Source: Kitasatospora sp. MBT63
GTDB taxonomy: Bacteria; Actinomycetota; Actinomycetes; Streptomycetales; Streptomycetaceae
Length of the DNA stretch: 62,989 nucleotides
Assembly: GCF_000710465.2 (NCBI RefSeq)
Contig: NZ_JAIZ01000052.1
Location: forward strand, 1 to 62,989
Reading direction: 5' to 3'
Shown here: piece by piece, positions 40,582 to 49,226 of the stretch
Layout of the letters: each line of letters starts with the position of its first letter
Numbering within the stretch: position 1 is the stretch's first letter
The notes under the pieces: model-generated
Told to the model about the DNA's origin: nothing
Database searches by the model: none
The model's input: the letters and a program-made list of their open reading frames with translations, nothing else
Program-made: the position numbers and the translations under genes

Positions 40582-42267
40582 CTAGGCGCAGGGGTTGCCG
40601 CGGGTCAGGCCGTACCGGGCGCCGACCAGGTAGGTGCCGGGCGCGGCGGCGTGCAGCACGGTCCACTCGCCGGACTCGGCGAGGCAGCCGCGGTCGCCGC
40701 CGCGGGCGCCCTCGATGCCGAGCCACGGTGACCACGGGATGCGCAGCAGGACCGGGCCGGCCCGCGGGACCTCGACGGTGAGGGTGGCGGGCCCGGCCCG
40801 GCGGACCGTCGCGGGCGGTTCGGCCAGCGGCACGCCGTCGGTGACCCGGAACAGCCGCCAGCCGTCGTCGTGCCAGATCTCGTTCAGCCAGGGGGGTCCG
40901 GCGGCGACGATCCCGGCCTCGTCGACGGCCGCGTCGTCGGGCGCGGCGGCGGGCAGCACGACGTAGCCGACGCCCCAGTTGCGCAGCCAGGCGTGGTACG
41001 CGTCGGCGGTGAGGGGGCGGTCCTGGTAGAAGACCGGGTTGCGGGCCACGTCGGCCTGCCGGTTCCAGCCGCGGGCCAGGTTGACGTACGGGGCGAGGCC
41101 GGAGGCCTCCTGGTGGGAGCGGAGCGGGACGACCTCGATCCGGCCGCGGTCGGCGCCGAGCCGGTGCAGTTCGCCGAGCAGGGGTGCGGTGGAGCGGGCC
41201 GCCCGGGCGGAGGGCACGGTGGTGATCAGGTCGCCGACGGGCTTGCCGACCTGCCAGGCGGCGACCGCCAGGAAGGCCACCACCAGGGTGGTCCGCCGCC
41301 GCCCGCCGGGGGCGGCTTCGAGGAGCGCGGCGAGCAGGACCGTTCCGGCGAACAGCAGCGACAGCCGTTCCACGTTACTGCCGACCGGCGAGGGCACCGT
41401 CCAGGTGAGGGCCACCCCGGCGGCGTACACCGCCGCGCCGCGGCGCACCGTGCGCCACTCGGCCGGGACCAGGGCGGCGACGGCGGCGGCGGAGGCGGTC
41501 AGGGGGAGGGCGAGCCACCAGTCGAAGGGCTGGATGCCGTGGAACGGGAAGACCAGTGCGGTGCAGCCGACCACCAGAACCGGGCCCACCATGAGGGTGA
41601 GTGCCTCGCGGTGACGTCCGGTCAGTACCAGGGCGGCCGCGGCGACGCACAGGAACAGCCCGGCGACGGGGCTGCTCATGGTGGCGAGCACGGCGAGCAG
41701 GAAGGCCGCGGCGGGCCGCGGGGCCCCGGCTCGGAAGGGCACGGTGTGAGTCCGGGAGCGGGTCGAGCGGGCCGGTGGCAGGACCGCGCCGAGCGCCGCG
41801 AGGCCGAAGGCGACGCCGACCGCGAAGGTGACCCGCCCGGAGGCGATGTTGGCCCACAGCGCGACGGCGGTCCACAGCGCCGGCGCCATCGGGCGGCGCA
41901 GTGGCGCGCGCACCAGCAGGCCGGCGGCCAGCGCCGCCGACACCGTCCCGGCCAGCACTCCGGTGGTCCGGACGCCGAGCCAGCCCATCAGGTACGGCGC
42001 GATGAGGCTGTACGAGGCGGGGTGCATGCCGCCGTACCAGGAGAGGTTGTACGCGGCGTCCGGGTAGCGGCTGGTGAACTCGGTCCAGGCGTACTGGGCG
42101 GCGAGGTCCCCCGCGTCCGCGGCGAGGAACAGCGCCCACAGGCAGAGCAGGGCGGCGGCCAGCAGGGTCGCGGCGGCCACCGGCCGGCCGCGCGGGGAGC
42201 GCAGGGAGCGCCGGGCGGGTGAGGGGCGCCCGGTGGCGGCCCGGGGAGCCGTCTCCCAGGTGGTCAT
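40582..42267 (-). CDS. Large integral membrane protein
   Basis: A 561-aa protein with about 10-11 membrane helices in residues ~35-385 and a C-terminal ~170-residue domain outside the membrane. The motif W-Y-G-G-M-H-P-A-S-Y-S near residue 80 and the acidic start of the first loop recall polyprenol-sugar-dependent glycosyltransferases, but I cannot assign a family. Streptomyces homologues are usually named only 'integral membrane' or 'MFS transporter'. ATG at 42267. It is on the same strand as the ABC genes downstream, with a 124-bp gap that contains the operator. Confidence 0.75.
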   Translation of the reverse strand: MTTWETAPRAATGRPSPARRSLRSPRGRPVAAATLLAAALLCLWALFLAADAGDLAAQYAWTEFTSRYPDAAYNLSWYGGMHPASYSLIAPYLMGWLGVRTTGVLAGTVSAALAAGLLVRAPLRRPMAPALWTAVALWANIASGRVTFAVGVAFGLAALGAVLPPARSTRSRTHTVPFRAGAPRPAAAFLLAVLATMSSPVAGLFLCVAAAALVLTGRHREALTLMVGPVLVVGCTALVFPFHGIQPFDWWLALPLTASAAAVAALVPAEWRTVRRGAAVYAAGVALTWTVPSPVGSNVERLSLLFAGTVLLAALLEAAPGGRRRTTLVVAFLAVAAWQVGKPVGDLITTVPSARAARSTAPLLGELHRLGADRGRIEVVPLRSHQEASGLAPYVNLARGWNRQADVARNPVFYQDRPLTADAYHAWLRNWGVGYVVLPAAAPDDAAVDEAGIVAAGPPWLNEIWHDDGWRLFRVTDGVPLAEPPATVRRAGPATLTVEVPRAGPVLLRIPWSPWLGIEGARGGDRGCLAESGEWTVLHAAAPGTYLVGARYGLTRGNPCA

Positions 42268-42398
42268 CGGATCTCTCTCGCAGCGGCGGGCGGTGACAGG
42301 ACCAGTGGACACCGCGGGAGCGGGCCGTCCCCGGCCGGACACACCGCGCCGTCCCCCGGAACGCCGCCGCCGGGCCGCCCGAGGGCGCGGGCGCGGGC

Positions 42399-43241
42399 TC
42401 AGCCGGGTTCGGGCAGGGCGGCCAGTTCGCCGGCCGCCTCCGCCGGGTCCAGTACGGCGAAGGCGGCGCCGTGCGGGTCGATCAGCGCGGCGAACCGTCC
42501 GAAGGGGCTGTCCAGCGGCCCGAACACCGTCCGTCCGCCGCGTTCCAGGGTGGTCGCGACGGCCGCGTCGCAGTCCCGGACGGTGAAGTAAACGCCGATG
42601 TACGGCGGCAGCCCGGGCGGGAATTCGTCCGTCATCGCCAGCCGTCCCAGCACCGGCTCGCCGTCGAGGTCGAAGACCTTGAAGTCGAGTCCGCCGTCCT
42701 CCATCCGGCGCACGCCGTACGGGAAGACCGCGGTGAAGAAGGCGTCCGAGGCCGCGGGGTCGCGGGTGTACACCTCGGCCCAGGAGAAGCCGTCGGGCCC
42801 GCGGCGCCGCTCGACGCCCGCGGCGGTGCCGCTCTGCCGGACCCCGAACGGCACCCCGCCCGGGTCCGCGGCCAGCAGCACCGTGCCGAGCCGGCCGGTC
42901 TCGGCGGGGCCGGTCAGCACCCGGCCGCCGGCCGCGCGGATCCGCCGTGCGGTGGCTGCGGCGTCGGGCGAGGCGAAGTACAGGCACCAGGCCGACTGGC
43001 CCGCCTGGCCGGGCGGCGGGGGGACGAGGTCCGCGGCCGCCCTGCCGTCCGCGTACGCCCGGGCGCCGCCGCCGGACTCCACCGGGCGCTCGACGAAGGT
43101 CCAGTCCAGCACGTCCCCGTAGAACCGCTGCGCGGCGGCCGGATCGGCGAACCTCCCGTCGACCCAGCACGGTCTGCCCTCGGACGGTCCGTCCTCGGAC
43201 GGCGTGCCCTCGATCGGTGTGCCGCCGGGTTGCCCTGGCAC
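42399..43241 (-). CDS. VOC (glyoxalase/bleomycin-resistance fold) protein, two domains
   Basis: A 280-aa protein with two vicinal-oxygen-chelate modules (residues ~25-140 and ~150-265), each ending in a D-P-x-G-x-x-F motif (A-D-P-G-G-V-P-F; I-D-P-H-G-A-A-F). The first ~25 residues are a low-complexity Gly/Pro/Ser/Glu stretch, so the true start may be later than GTG 43241. Substrate unknown. It is near a DinB-like gene, also of a small-molecule stress type. Confidence 0.85.
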   Translation of the reverse strand: MPGQPGGTPIEGTPSEDGPSEGRPCWVDGRFADPAAAQRFYGDVLDWTFVERPVESGGGARAYADGRAAADLVPPPPGQAGQSAWCLYFASPDAAATARRIRAAGGRVLTGPAETGRLGTVLLAADPGGVPFGVRQSGTAAGVERRRGPDGFSWAEVYTRDPAASDAFFTAVFPYGVRRMEDGGLDFKVFDLDGEPVLGRLAMTDEFPPGLPPYIGVYFTVRDCDAAVATTLERGGRTVFGPLDSPFGRFAALIDPHGAAFAVLDPAEAAGELAALPEPG

Positions 43242-43286
43242 GGCGTCGACTCCCTTCTGCGGTCCGGGCGGTGTCGGGCCCGGCCG

Positions 43287-43796
43287 TCAGCCCATGGTCT
43301 TCGCGCCGTCCAGGGACTCGCGGATGATGTCGGCGTGGCCGGCGTGCTGGGAGGTCTCCGCGATGATGTGCAGCAGCACCCGGCGCACCGACCAGCTGGC
43401 GCCCGGCTCGAACCAGGGCGCCTCCGGGAGCGGGTGCGCCAGGTCGAGGTCGGGCAGGGTCGCCACCAGCTCGTCGGTCTCCCCGGCGACCCGCTCGTAG
43501 GCGTCCAGCAGGCCGTCCAGCGTCTCGCCGGGGAGCATCCGGAACTGGCCCGCCCAGTCGATCGGTTCGCTGCGCATCGCCTCCGCGCCGCCGGTCGCGA
43601 ACCGCATCCAGCGGGCCTCCACCCCGGCCACGTGCTTGATCAGTCCGCCCAGGCACAGCTCGCTCACCGTGGTGCGCAGCGCCGCCTGCTCGTCGCTGAG
43701 GCCGCGGACGGTGTGCCGCAGGAACCCGCGGTGCTTGGCGAGGGTCTCCAGCAGGTCGGCGCGCTCGCCGCCGGAGGGGTTCTGATGAGGTGTCAT
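43287..43796 (-). CDS. DinB/DUF664-family protein
   Basis: A 169-aa four-helix-bundle protein. The family marks are L-G-G-L-I-K-H-V-A-G-V-E (first His), W-S-V-R-R-V-L-L-H-I-I-A-E-T-S-Q-H-A-G-H-A-D (metal His residues) and a C-terminal L-D-G-A-K. Related proteins use metal and low-molecular-weight thiols such as mycothiol. ATG at 43796 follows GGAGGCAGG. Confidence 0.87.
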   Translation of the reverse strand: MTPHQNPSGGERADLLETLAKHRGFLRHTVRGLSDEQAALRTTVSELCLGGLIKHVAGVEARWMRFATGGAEAMRSEPIDWAGQFRMLPGETLDGLLDAYERVAGETDELVATLPDLDLAHPLPEAPWFEPGASWSVRRVLLHIIAETSQHAGHADIIRESLDGAKTMG

Positions 43797-44075
43797 GGCG
43801 TGCCTGCCTCCCGGGTCCGTCCGGTTCGCACCGGCGCTTCCCCACCCTTCCACAGCGGCGCGCCCGGGCCCGGAAGGCGCCTCCGTACGCGGGAGCCGAC
43901 GGTGTTGCACAGCCGTGACGGGCGGCACACAGATCGAGGACGCGCGGTTGCCAGACTTCTCTCATCACACGGAGCAGCGACAGGTCGAACGGGCGTCCAC
44001 CGCCCAGGGGATGACGGCGCGGCTCGATAGGTGACACACCGCCGTCGTCAGACCGTTTCCGGGGGGAACCCAGCC
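43797..44075. other. Divergent promoter region
   Basis: A 279-bp gap between the divergent DinB and lipoprotein genes. I see no repeat or small gene; a GGGGGG ribosome site precedes the lipoprotein start. Confidence 0.4.
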
Positions 44076-45173
44076 ATGTCCGCTCGCACCCGCATGCGCA
44101 ACCGCTCCGCCGTCGCCATCGCCCTCGCCGTCACCGCCGGGGTGGCGCTGCTCACCGGCTGCGACCCCGAGCCCGCGGGCTCCGCCGCGCCCGGCGCCTC
44201 CGCGAGCGCCACCGCCGCCGCCCGCCCGGCGAGCCCTTCCGTGGCCTCCACCGCGACCGCGCCGGCCCCGGTGACCCCGACCGCGAAGCCGTCCGCCTCG
44301 GCGTCCGCGTCCAAGCCGGCCGGGGCGACGCCCACGGGCACCGCCGCCGCGGCCAACGGCACCGCCGGGAACGGGCTGACCATCAGCAACGGAACCCAGT
44401 ACGTGCTGATGAACGGCGGCCAGGTGGACTTCGGCACCGCGGTCCGGGACCTGGCGTGGTCCCCGGACGGCAGCAAGGCGGCCTTCGTCAGCGGGTCCGG
44501 CGACCTGGTGGTCTCCAACCCGGACGGCAGCGGCCGGGTCGTGGTCGCCAAGAACCCCGGCGGCCAGACCTGGTCCCACCCGACCTGGCAGGTCGCCCCG
44601 GCCGAAGACCAGTACCGGATCCCCGCCAAGAACAACATCATCTTCGCCGCCGTCAAGGACGGGGTCTCCCGCCTGGAGCGGGTCGCCGCGACCGCCCAGG
44701 GCGGCACCCCCGAGCAGATCGCCCTCAACACCATGTCCGACCCGGACGTGAAGCCGCTCCCGGCGACCGGCAACACCTGGCCGAGCGGCGGGGGCAAGGT
44801 CGGCGCCGCCGTGTACGCCAACTCCGACACCGGCGAGGTGTACATCCGCGACGAGTACCTGCGCCAGCAGGGCAGCTCGCTCGGCAAGGGCTCCCAGCCG
44901 GCCATGTCGCCCGACGGCGAGGAGATCGTCTTCGTCCGCTCGGTCGGCGGCCACGACCACGTCTTCGAGGTGGACCACACCGGCAAGGACGCCAAGGACC
45001 TCACCCCGAACGCCACCACCGACTACACCGAGCCCGCGTTCTCCCCCGACGGCCGGACCATCGCCGTCCGCACGCCCGGCGGCATCGCCACGCTCCCGGC
45101 CCACGGCGGCGCGGCCCCGGTCCAGGTCTCCACCTCCGCCGGCCTGCCCGCGTACCGCGCCGGCAAGCACTGA
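44076..45173 (+). CDS. TolB-like beta-propeller lipoprotein
   Basis: A 365-aa exported lipoprotein. The signal peptide ends in lipobox L-L-T-G-C (Cys near 29). A disordered Ala/Pro/Ser/Thr linker runs to ~110. The rest carries WD40-like/PD40 repeats (L-A-W-S-P-D-G-S-K-A-A-F-V near 128; M-S-P-D-G-E-E-I-V-F-V; F-S-P-D-G-R-T-I-A-V). ATG at 44076 follows GGGGGGAA. It is anchored outside the membrane; its partner is unknown. Confidence 0.88.
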   Translation: MSARTRMRNRSAVAIALAVTAGVALLTGCDPEPAGSAAPGASASATAAARPASPSVASTATAPAPVTPTAKPSASASASKPAGATPTGTAAAANGTAGNGLTISNGTQYVLMNGGQVDFGTAVRDLAWSPDGSKAAFVSGSGDLVVSNPDGSGRVVVAKNPGGQTWSHPTWQVAPAEDQYRIPAKNNIIFAAVKDGVSRLERVAATAQGGTPEQIALNTMSDPDVKPLPATGNTWPSGGGKVGAAVYANSDTGEVYIRDEYLRQQGSSLGKGSQPAMSPDGEEIVFVRSVGGHDHVFEVDHTGKDAKDLTPNATTDYTEPAFSPDGRTIAVRTPGGIATLPAHGGAAPVQVSTSAGLPAYRAGKH

Positions 45174-45194
45174 CCCGGGGACCGGCCGGCCGGG

Positions 45195-45779
45195 TCAGGC
45201 CGGGCGGCGGGCCAGTTCGGCCCGCAGCTCGGCCAGGTGGGTGTCGGCCGCGTCGTGCGGCAGGTACTCGACCAGGTCCAGGAAGCGGAACAGCACCTTG
45301 TCCGGGGTGACCGCGTACTCGTAGTCGCCGAAACCGACCACCGCGCCGCTCCCGCCGCGGGCGGTACCGCGCACCACGTGCGCGGTCAGCTCGTCCGTGC
45401 CGTCGGCCGACAGCCCGCGGCGGGCGTTCGGACGGGCCAGGTACGGGCAGACCATCGAGGCGTACAGCATGCACGCGCGGTGGCCGGGGCCCTCCAGGGT
45501 CGGCGCGAGGTTGCGGTACGGGCGGCCGGCCGCCAGCGCCCCGGCGATCGCCGCGCTCTCGGCCGCCCCGACCACCCGCCACACCGGGCCGCGGGGCATC
45601 GGCGTGTTGCACACCGAGCACAGCCGTCCGCGGGCACAGTCGGCGCTGCGCCCGTGGTCGGTGAGGGCGAACTGCGGGAGGCCGTCCTCCCAGGGCGTGA
45701 TCGCGGGAACGGGGTAGCCGCGGGTGTCGTGAGGCCTGGCCTCGACCTGCGGGGGCTTGGGCACACTGTCGAAACGCAC
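45195..45779 (-). CDS. Hypothetical protein with treble-clef-like cysteines
   Basis: A 194-aa protein. R-L-C-S-V-C-N-T-P-M (near residue 55) and C-M-L-Y-A-S-M-V-C-P-Y (near 103) give two cysteine pairs that could bind zinc. Near the C-terminus is V-L-F-R-F-L-D-L-V-E-Y-L. Proteins of this look are common in Streptomyces but uncharacterised. GTG at 45779. It is convergent with the lipoprotein gene and divergent from valS. Confidence 0.7.
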   Translation of the reverse strand: MRFDSVPKPPQVEARPHDTRGYPVPAITPWEDGLPQFALTDHGRSADCARGRLCSVCNTPMPRGPVWRVVGAAESAAIAGALAAGRPYRNLAPTLEGPGHRACMLYASMVCPYLARPNARRGLSADGTDELTAHVVRGTARGGSGAVVGFGDYEYAVTPDKVLFRFLDLVEYLPHDAADTHLAELRAELARRPA

Positions 45780-45876
45780 GCACCCTTGCCTACCAGCCCC
45801 GACGGCCGACCCGCATCCCCCGCCGGGCCGAAAATGCCCGGCGCCCGCCGGTGCGCCGCGGTTAGCATGCGGTGGC

Positions 45877-48435
45877 ATGACGCATCTGCCTCGTCTCCCC
45901 GACGTCCCCGAGCAGCCCTCCCTCGACGGGCTCGAAGAGAAGTGGTCGCGGCGCTGGGACGAGTCGGGCGTATACCGCTTCGACCGGTCCCGGACCAGGG
46001 ACCAGGTCTTCTCGATCGACACCCCGCCGCCGACCGTCAGCGGCTCGCTCCACGTCGGCCATGTCTTCTCCTACACCCACACCGACGCCGTCGCCCGCTA
46101 CCAGCGGATGCGCGGGCGCGAGGTGTTCTACCCGATGGGGTGGGACGACAACGGCCTGCCCACCGAGCGCCGGGTGCAGAACTTCTTCGGTGTCCGGTGC
46201 GACCCCTCGCTGCCGTACGACCCGCGCTTCGTCCCGCCCGCCGAGCCCGGCCGGGAGCAGGTCCCGGTCTCCCGGCGGAACTTCACCGAGCTGTGCGAGC
46301 GACTCACCGCCACCGACGAGACGGCCTTCGAGGAGCTGTGGCAGCGCCTGGGACTGTCGGTCGACTGGACGATGACCTACCGGACCGTCGGCGCCCCGGC
46401 GCGCGCCGCCTCGCAGCGGGCCTTCCTGCGCAACCTGGCCCGCGGTGAGGCGTACCCGGCCGAGGCGCCGACCCTGTGGGACGTCACCTTCCGGACCGCC
46501 GTCGCCCAGGCCGAGCTGGAGGACCGCGAACGCCCGGGCGCCTACCACCGGCTGCTGTTCGCCCGCCCGGACGGCGCGCCGCCGCTGGAGATCGACACCA
46601 CCCGGCCGGAACTGCTGCCCGCCTGTGTCGCCCTGGTCGCACACCCCGACGACGCCCGCTACCGGCCGCTGTTCGGCACCCGGGTGCGGACCCCGCTGTT
46701 CGGCGCCGAGGTCCCGGTCCTCGCGCACCGGCTCGCCGACCCGGCGAAGGGCACCGGCATCGCCATGGTCTGCACCTTCGGCGACACCACCGACGTGGTC
46801 TGGTGGCGCGAACTGCGTCTGGACACCCGCCCGGTGCTCGGCCGCGACGGCCGGCTCGCCGCCGAGCCACCGGCCGCCCTGGACTCCGAACCCGCCCGGA
46901 CCGCCTACGCCCACCTGGCCGGTGCGACCGTGCACACCGCCCGGGAGCGGATCGTCGCGCTGCTCCGCGAGAGCGGCGAACTGGTCGGCGAGCCACGGCG
47001 GATCAGCCACCCGGTCAAGTTCTACGAGAAGGGCGACCGGCCGCTGGAGATCGTCACCACCCGCCAGTGGTACCTGCGCAACGGCGGGCGCGACGAGCGG
47101 CTGCGCGCCGAACTCCTCGCCCGCGGCAGCGAACTGTCCTGGCACCCGGCGCACATGAAGGTCCGCTACGACAGCTGGGCCGAGGGCCTGAACGGTGACT
47201 GGCTGGTCAGCCGGCAGCGGTACTTCGGCGTCCCGATCCCGGTCTGGTACCCGCTCGACGCCGACGGGAACCCGGACCACGCGCGGCCGTTGACCCCGCC
47301 GGAGTCGGCGCTGCCGGTCGACCCGAGCAGCGACACCCCCGCCGGGTACGAGCCCGCGCAGCGGGACCGCCCGGGCGGCTTCACCGCCGACCCGGACGTC
47401 ATGGACACCTGGGCGACGTCCTCGCTCACCCCGCAGATCGCGGCCGGCTGGGAGCGCGACGAGGACCTGTTCGCCCGGGTCTTCCCGATGGACCTGCGCC
47501 CGCAGGCGCACGAGATCATCCGGACCTGGCTGTTCTCCTCGGTGGTCCGCGCGCACAGCGAGCACGGGGTGCTGCCGTGGCGGCACGCCGCGATCTCCGG
47601 CTGGATCCTGGACCCGGACCGCAAGAAGATGTCGAAGTCGGTCGGCAACGTCGTCACCCCCACCGACCTGCTGCTGCGGCACGGCTCGGACGCCGTCCGG
47701 TACTGGGCGGCCAGCGGACGGCCGGGGACCGACACCGCCTTCGACGTCGGCCGGATGAAGATCGGCCGCCGCCTGGCGGTCAAGGTGCTCAACGCCAGCC
47801 GGTTCGTCCTCGGCCTCGGCGCCGCCGGCGGCCCGGAGCGGATCACCGAACCGCTGGACGCCGCGCTGCTGGCCGAACTCGCCGCCACCGTCGAGGCCGC
47901 CACCGCGGCCTTCGAGGAGTTCGACTACGCCCGGGCGCTGGAGGGGGCCGAGCAGTTCTTCTGGCACTTCTGCGACGACTACCTCGAACTCGTCAAGTCC
48001 CGGGCGTACGGCGAGCAGGGCGCCCGGGCGGCGGACTCGGCCAGGGCGGCGCTCGCCCCCGCGCTGTCGGTGCAGCTGCGGCTGTTCGCGCCGTTCCTGC
48101 CGTTCGCCACCGAGGAGGTCTGGTCCTGGTGGCAGGAGGGCTCGGTGCACCGGGCCGACTGGCCGCGGGCCGAGGAGCTGCGCGAGGCCGCCGGGCCGGC
48201 CGACCGCGCGGTGCTGGCCACCGCCGCCCAGGCCATCGCCGGTGTGCGCAAGGCCAAGTCGCAGGCGCAGCTGTCGATGCGGGCCGAGGTGGCGCTGGCC
48301 GTGGTCACCGGGCCGCGCCCGGCGCTGGACCGGCTCACGCTCGCCCTCGGTGACGTCCGCGCGGCCGGCCGGATCGGGGAGCTGCGCACGGTGCCCGGCG
48401 AGGATCCGCAGCTGGCCGTCACGGTCAGCTTCTGA
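45877..48435 (+). CDS. valS: Valyl-tRNA synthetase
   Basis: An 852-aa class I synthetase that charges tRNA-Val. The HIGH motif is H-V-G-H (near 59), the KMSKS motif K-M-S-K-S is exact (near 584), and the CP1 editing domain spans ~205-330. The start block P-P-P-T-V-S-G-S-L-H-V-G-H is diagnostic for ValRS. The C-terminus ends soon after the anticodon-binding domain and lacks the usual coiled-coil arm with its heptad leucines, so it resembles the archaeal-like short form. A second, longer ValRS may exist elsewhere in the genome. ATG at 45877. Confidence 0.93.
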   Translation: MTHLPRLPDVPEQPSLDGLEEKWSRRWDESGVYRFDRSRTRDQVFSIDTPPPTVSGSLHVGHVFSYTHTDAVARYQRMRGREVFYPMGWDDNGLPTERRVQNFFGVRCDPSLPYDPRFVPPAEPGREQVPVSRRNFTELCERLTATDETAFEELWQRLGLSVDWTMTYRTVGAPARAASQRAFLRNLARGEAYPAEAPTLWDVTFRTAVAQAELEDRERPGAYHRLLFARPDGAPPLEIDTTRPELLPACVALVAHPDDARYRPLFGTRVRTPLFGAEVPVLAHRLADPAKGTGIAMVCTFGDTTDVVWWRELRLDTRPVLGRDGRLAAEPPAALDSEPARTAYAHLAGATVHTARERIVALLRESGELVGEPRRISHPVKFYEKGDRPLEIVTTRQWYLRNGGRDERLRAELLARGSELSWHPAHMKVRYDSWAEGLNGDWLVSRQRYFGVPIPVWYPLDADGNPDHARPLTPPESALPVDPSSDTPAGYEPAQRDRPGGFTADPDVMDTWATSSLTPQIAAGWERDEDLFARVFPMDLRPQAHEIIRTWLFSSVVRAHSEHGVLPWRHAAISGWILDPDRKKMSKSVGNVVTPTDLLLRHGSDAVRYWAASGRPGTDTAFDVGRMKIGRRLAVKVLNASRFVLGLGAAGGPERITEPLDAALLAELAATVEAATAAFEEFDYARALEGAEQFFWHFCDDYLELVKSRAYGEQGARAADSARAALAPALSVQLRLFAPFLPFATEEVWSWWQEGSVHRADWPRAEELREAAGPADRAVLATAAQAIAGVRKAKSQAQLSMRAEVALAVVTGPRPALDRLTLALGDVRAAGRIGELRTVPGEDPQLAVTVSF

Positions 48436-48481
48436 CGGTCGGCTCCTGACGGTCGGCCGCCGGCCGGCCGCCGGCCGGCCG

Positions 48482-48510
48482 CCGGGCCCGGTGCAGGTCA
48501 CCGGGCCCGG
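48482..48510. terminator. Bidirectional terminator after valS
   Basis: CCGGGCCCGGTG / CACCGGGCCCGG, a 12-bp perfect stem with a 5-nt loop between convergent genes. Just before it are GCCGGCCGCC repeats (48454-48484). Confidence 0.85.
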
Positions 48511-48517
48511 CGGAGGC

Positions 48518-49045
48518 TCAGCCGGCCGTGCCGCGCGGCACCACGAACTCGGTCAGCAGCGCGCCACCCGGCCCGAGCTGCGCCCAGGTGCCGGGCAGGG
48601 CCAGGACGGCGGCGGCCGCGGTCGGGTACTTCTCCCGGACCCGGGTGGAGGGTTCGTCGGTCCGCTCGACCGCGAGCAGCAGCACCAGGTCCTGCACGGC
48701 CGGCCGGTGGCCGACCAGCAGCACGGTACGGCGCTCCTCCGGGACCTTGCGCACCACGTCGAGCAGGTCCTCGGCGTCGGCCCGGTACGCCCGGGGGTCG
48801 TACACCACCTCGGGGTCGGCATCCAGTTCGGCGGCGGCCAGCTCCCAGGTCTCCCGGGTGCGCCGGGCGGGCGAGCAGATCACCAGGTCGGGCGCGCGGC
48901 CGCAGTCCCGCAGCCAGCGGCCGGCCGCGGGGGCGTCGATCCGGCCCTTCTCGGCGAGCGGGCGCTCGTGGTCCGGCACGTCCGGCCAGGCGGCCTTGGC
49001 GTGCCGTAGGACGATCAGCCGGGCGGGGTGGGCAGCAGCCGTCAT
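48518..49045 (-). CDS. SixA-like histidine phosphatase
   Basis: A 175-aa phosphohistidine phosphatase-type protein: L-R-H-A-K-A-A-W (catalytic His near 15), S-P-A-R-R-T-R-E-T-W near 60, V-G-H-R-P near 112. SixA-type enzymes dephosphorylate His-phosphorylated proteins. ATG at 49045. Confidence 0.9.
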   Translation of the reverse strand: MTAAAHPARLIVLRHAKAAWPDVPDHERPLAEKGRIDAPAAGRWLRDCGRAPDLVICSPARRTRETWELAAAELDADPEVVYDPRAYRADAEDLLDVVRKVPEERRTVLLVGHRPAVQDLVLLLAVERTDEPSTRVREKYPTAAAAVLALPGTWAQLGPGGALLTEFVVPRGTAG

Positions 49046-49226
49046 GAGGCCAAGTGTGCGCCTTCGGCGGGCCGGACGGGAGTTCACGCGCCGAACCGAC
49101 GCCCGGCGTTCGGCCCGTCCCGCACCCGCCCGGCCTCCGGGACACCCCGGTGCACACCGTCGGCCGCCCCCGGCCGGGCCCGTCCACCAGGACCTGACAC
49201 CGGCGGGGGCTCCCGGCCGGGGCCGC

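Noticed and set aside
48454..48484. GCCGGCCGCC repeats considered as a CRISPR-like array
   Set aside because: Units are ~10 bp, contiguous and without spacers; simple GC repeat beside a terminator.
45862..48501. An 879-codon open frame antisense to valS
   Set aside because: Shadow of the ValRS codons; composition is unlike a protein, and ValRS motifs are clear on the plus strand.
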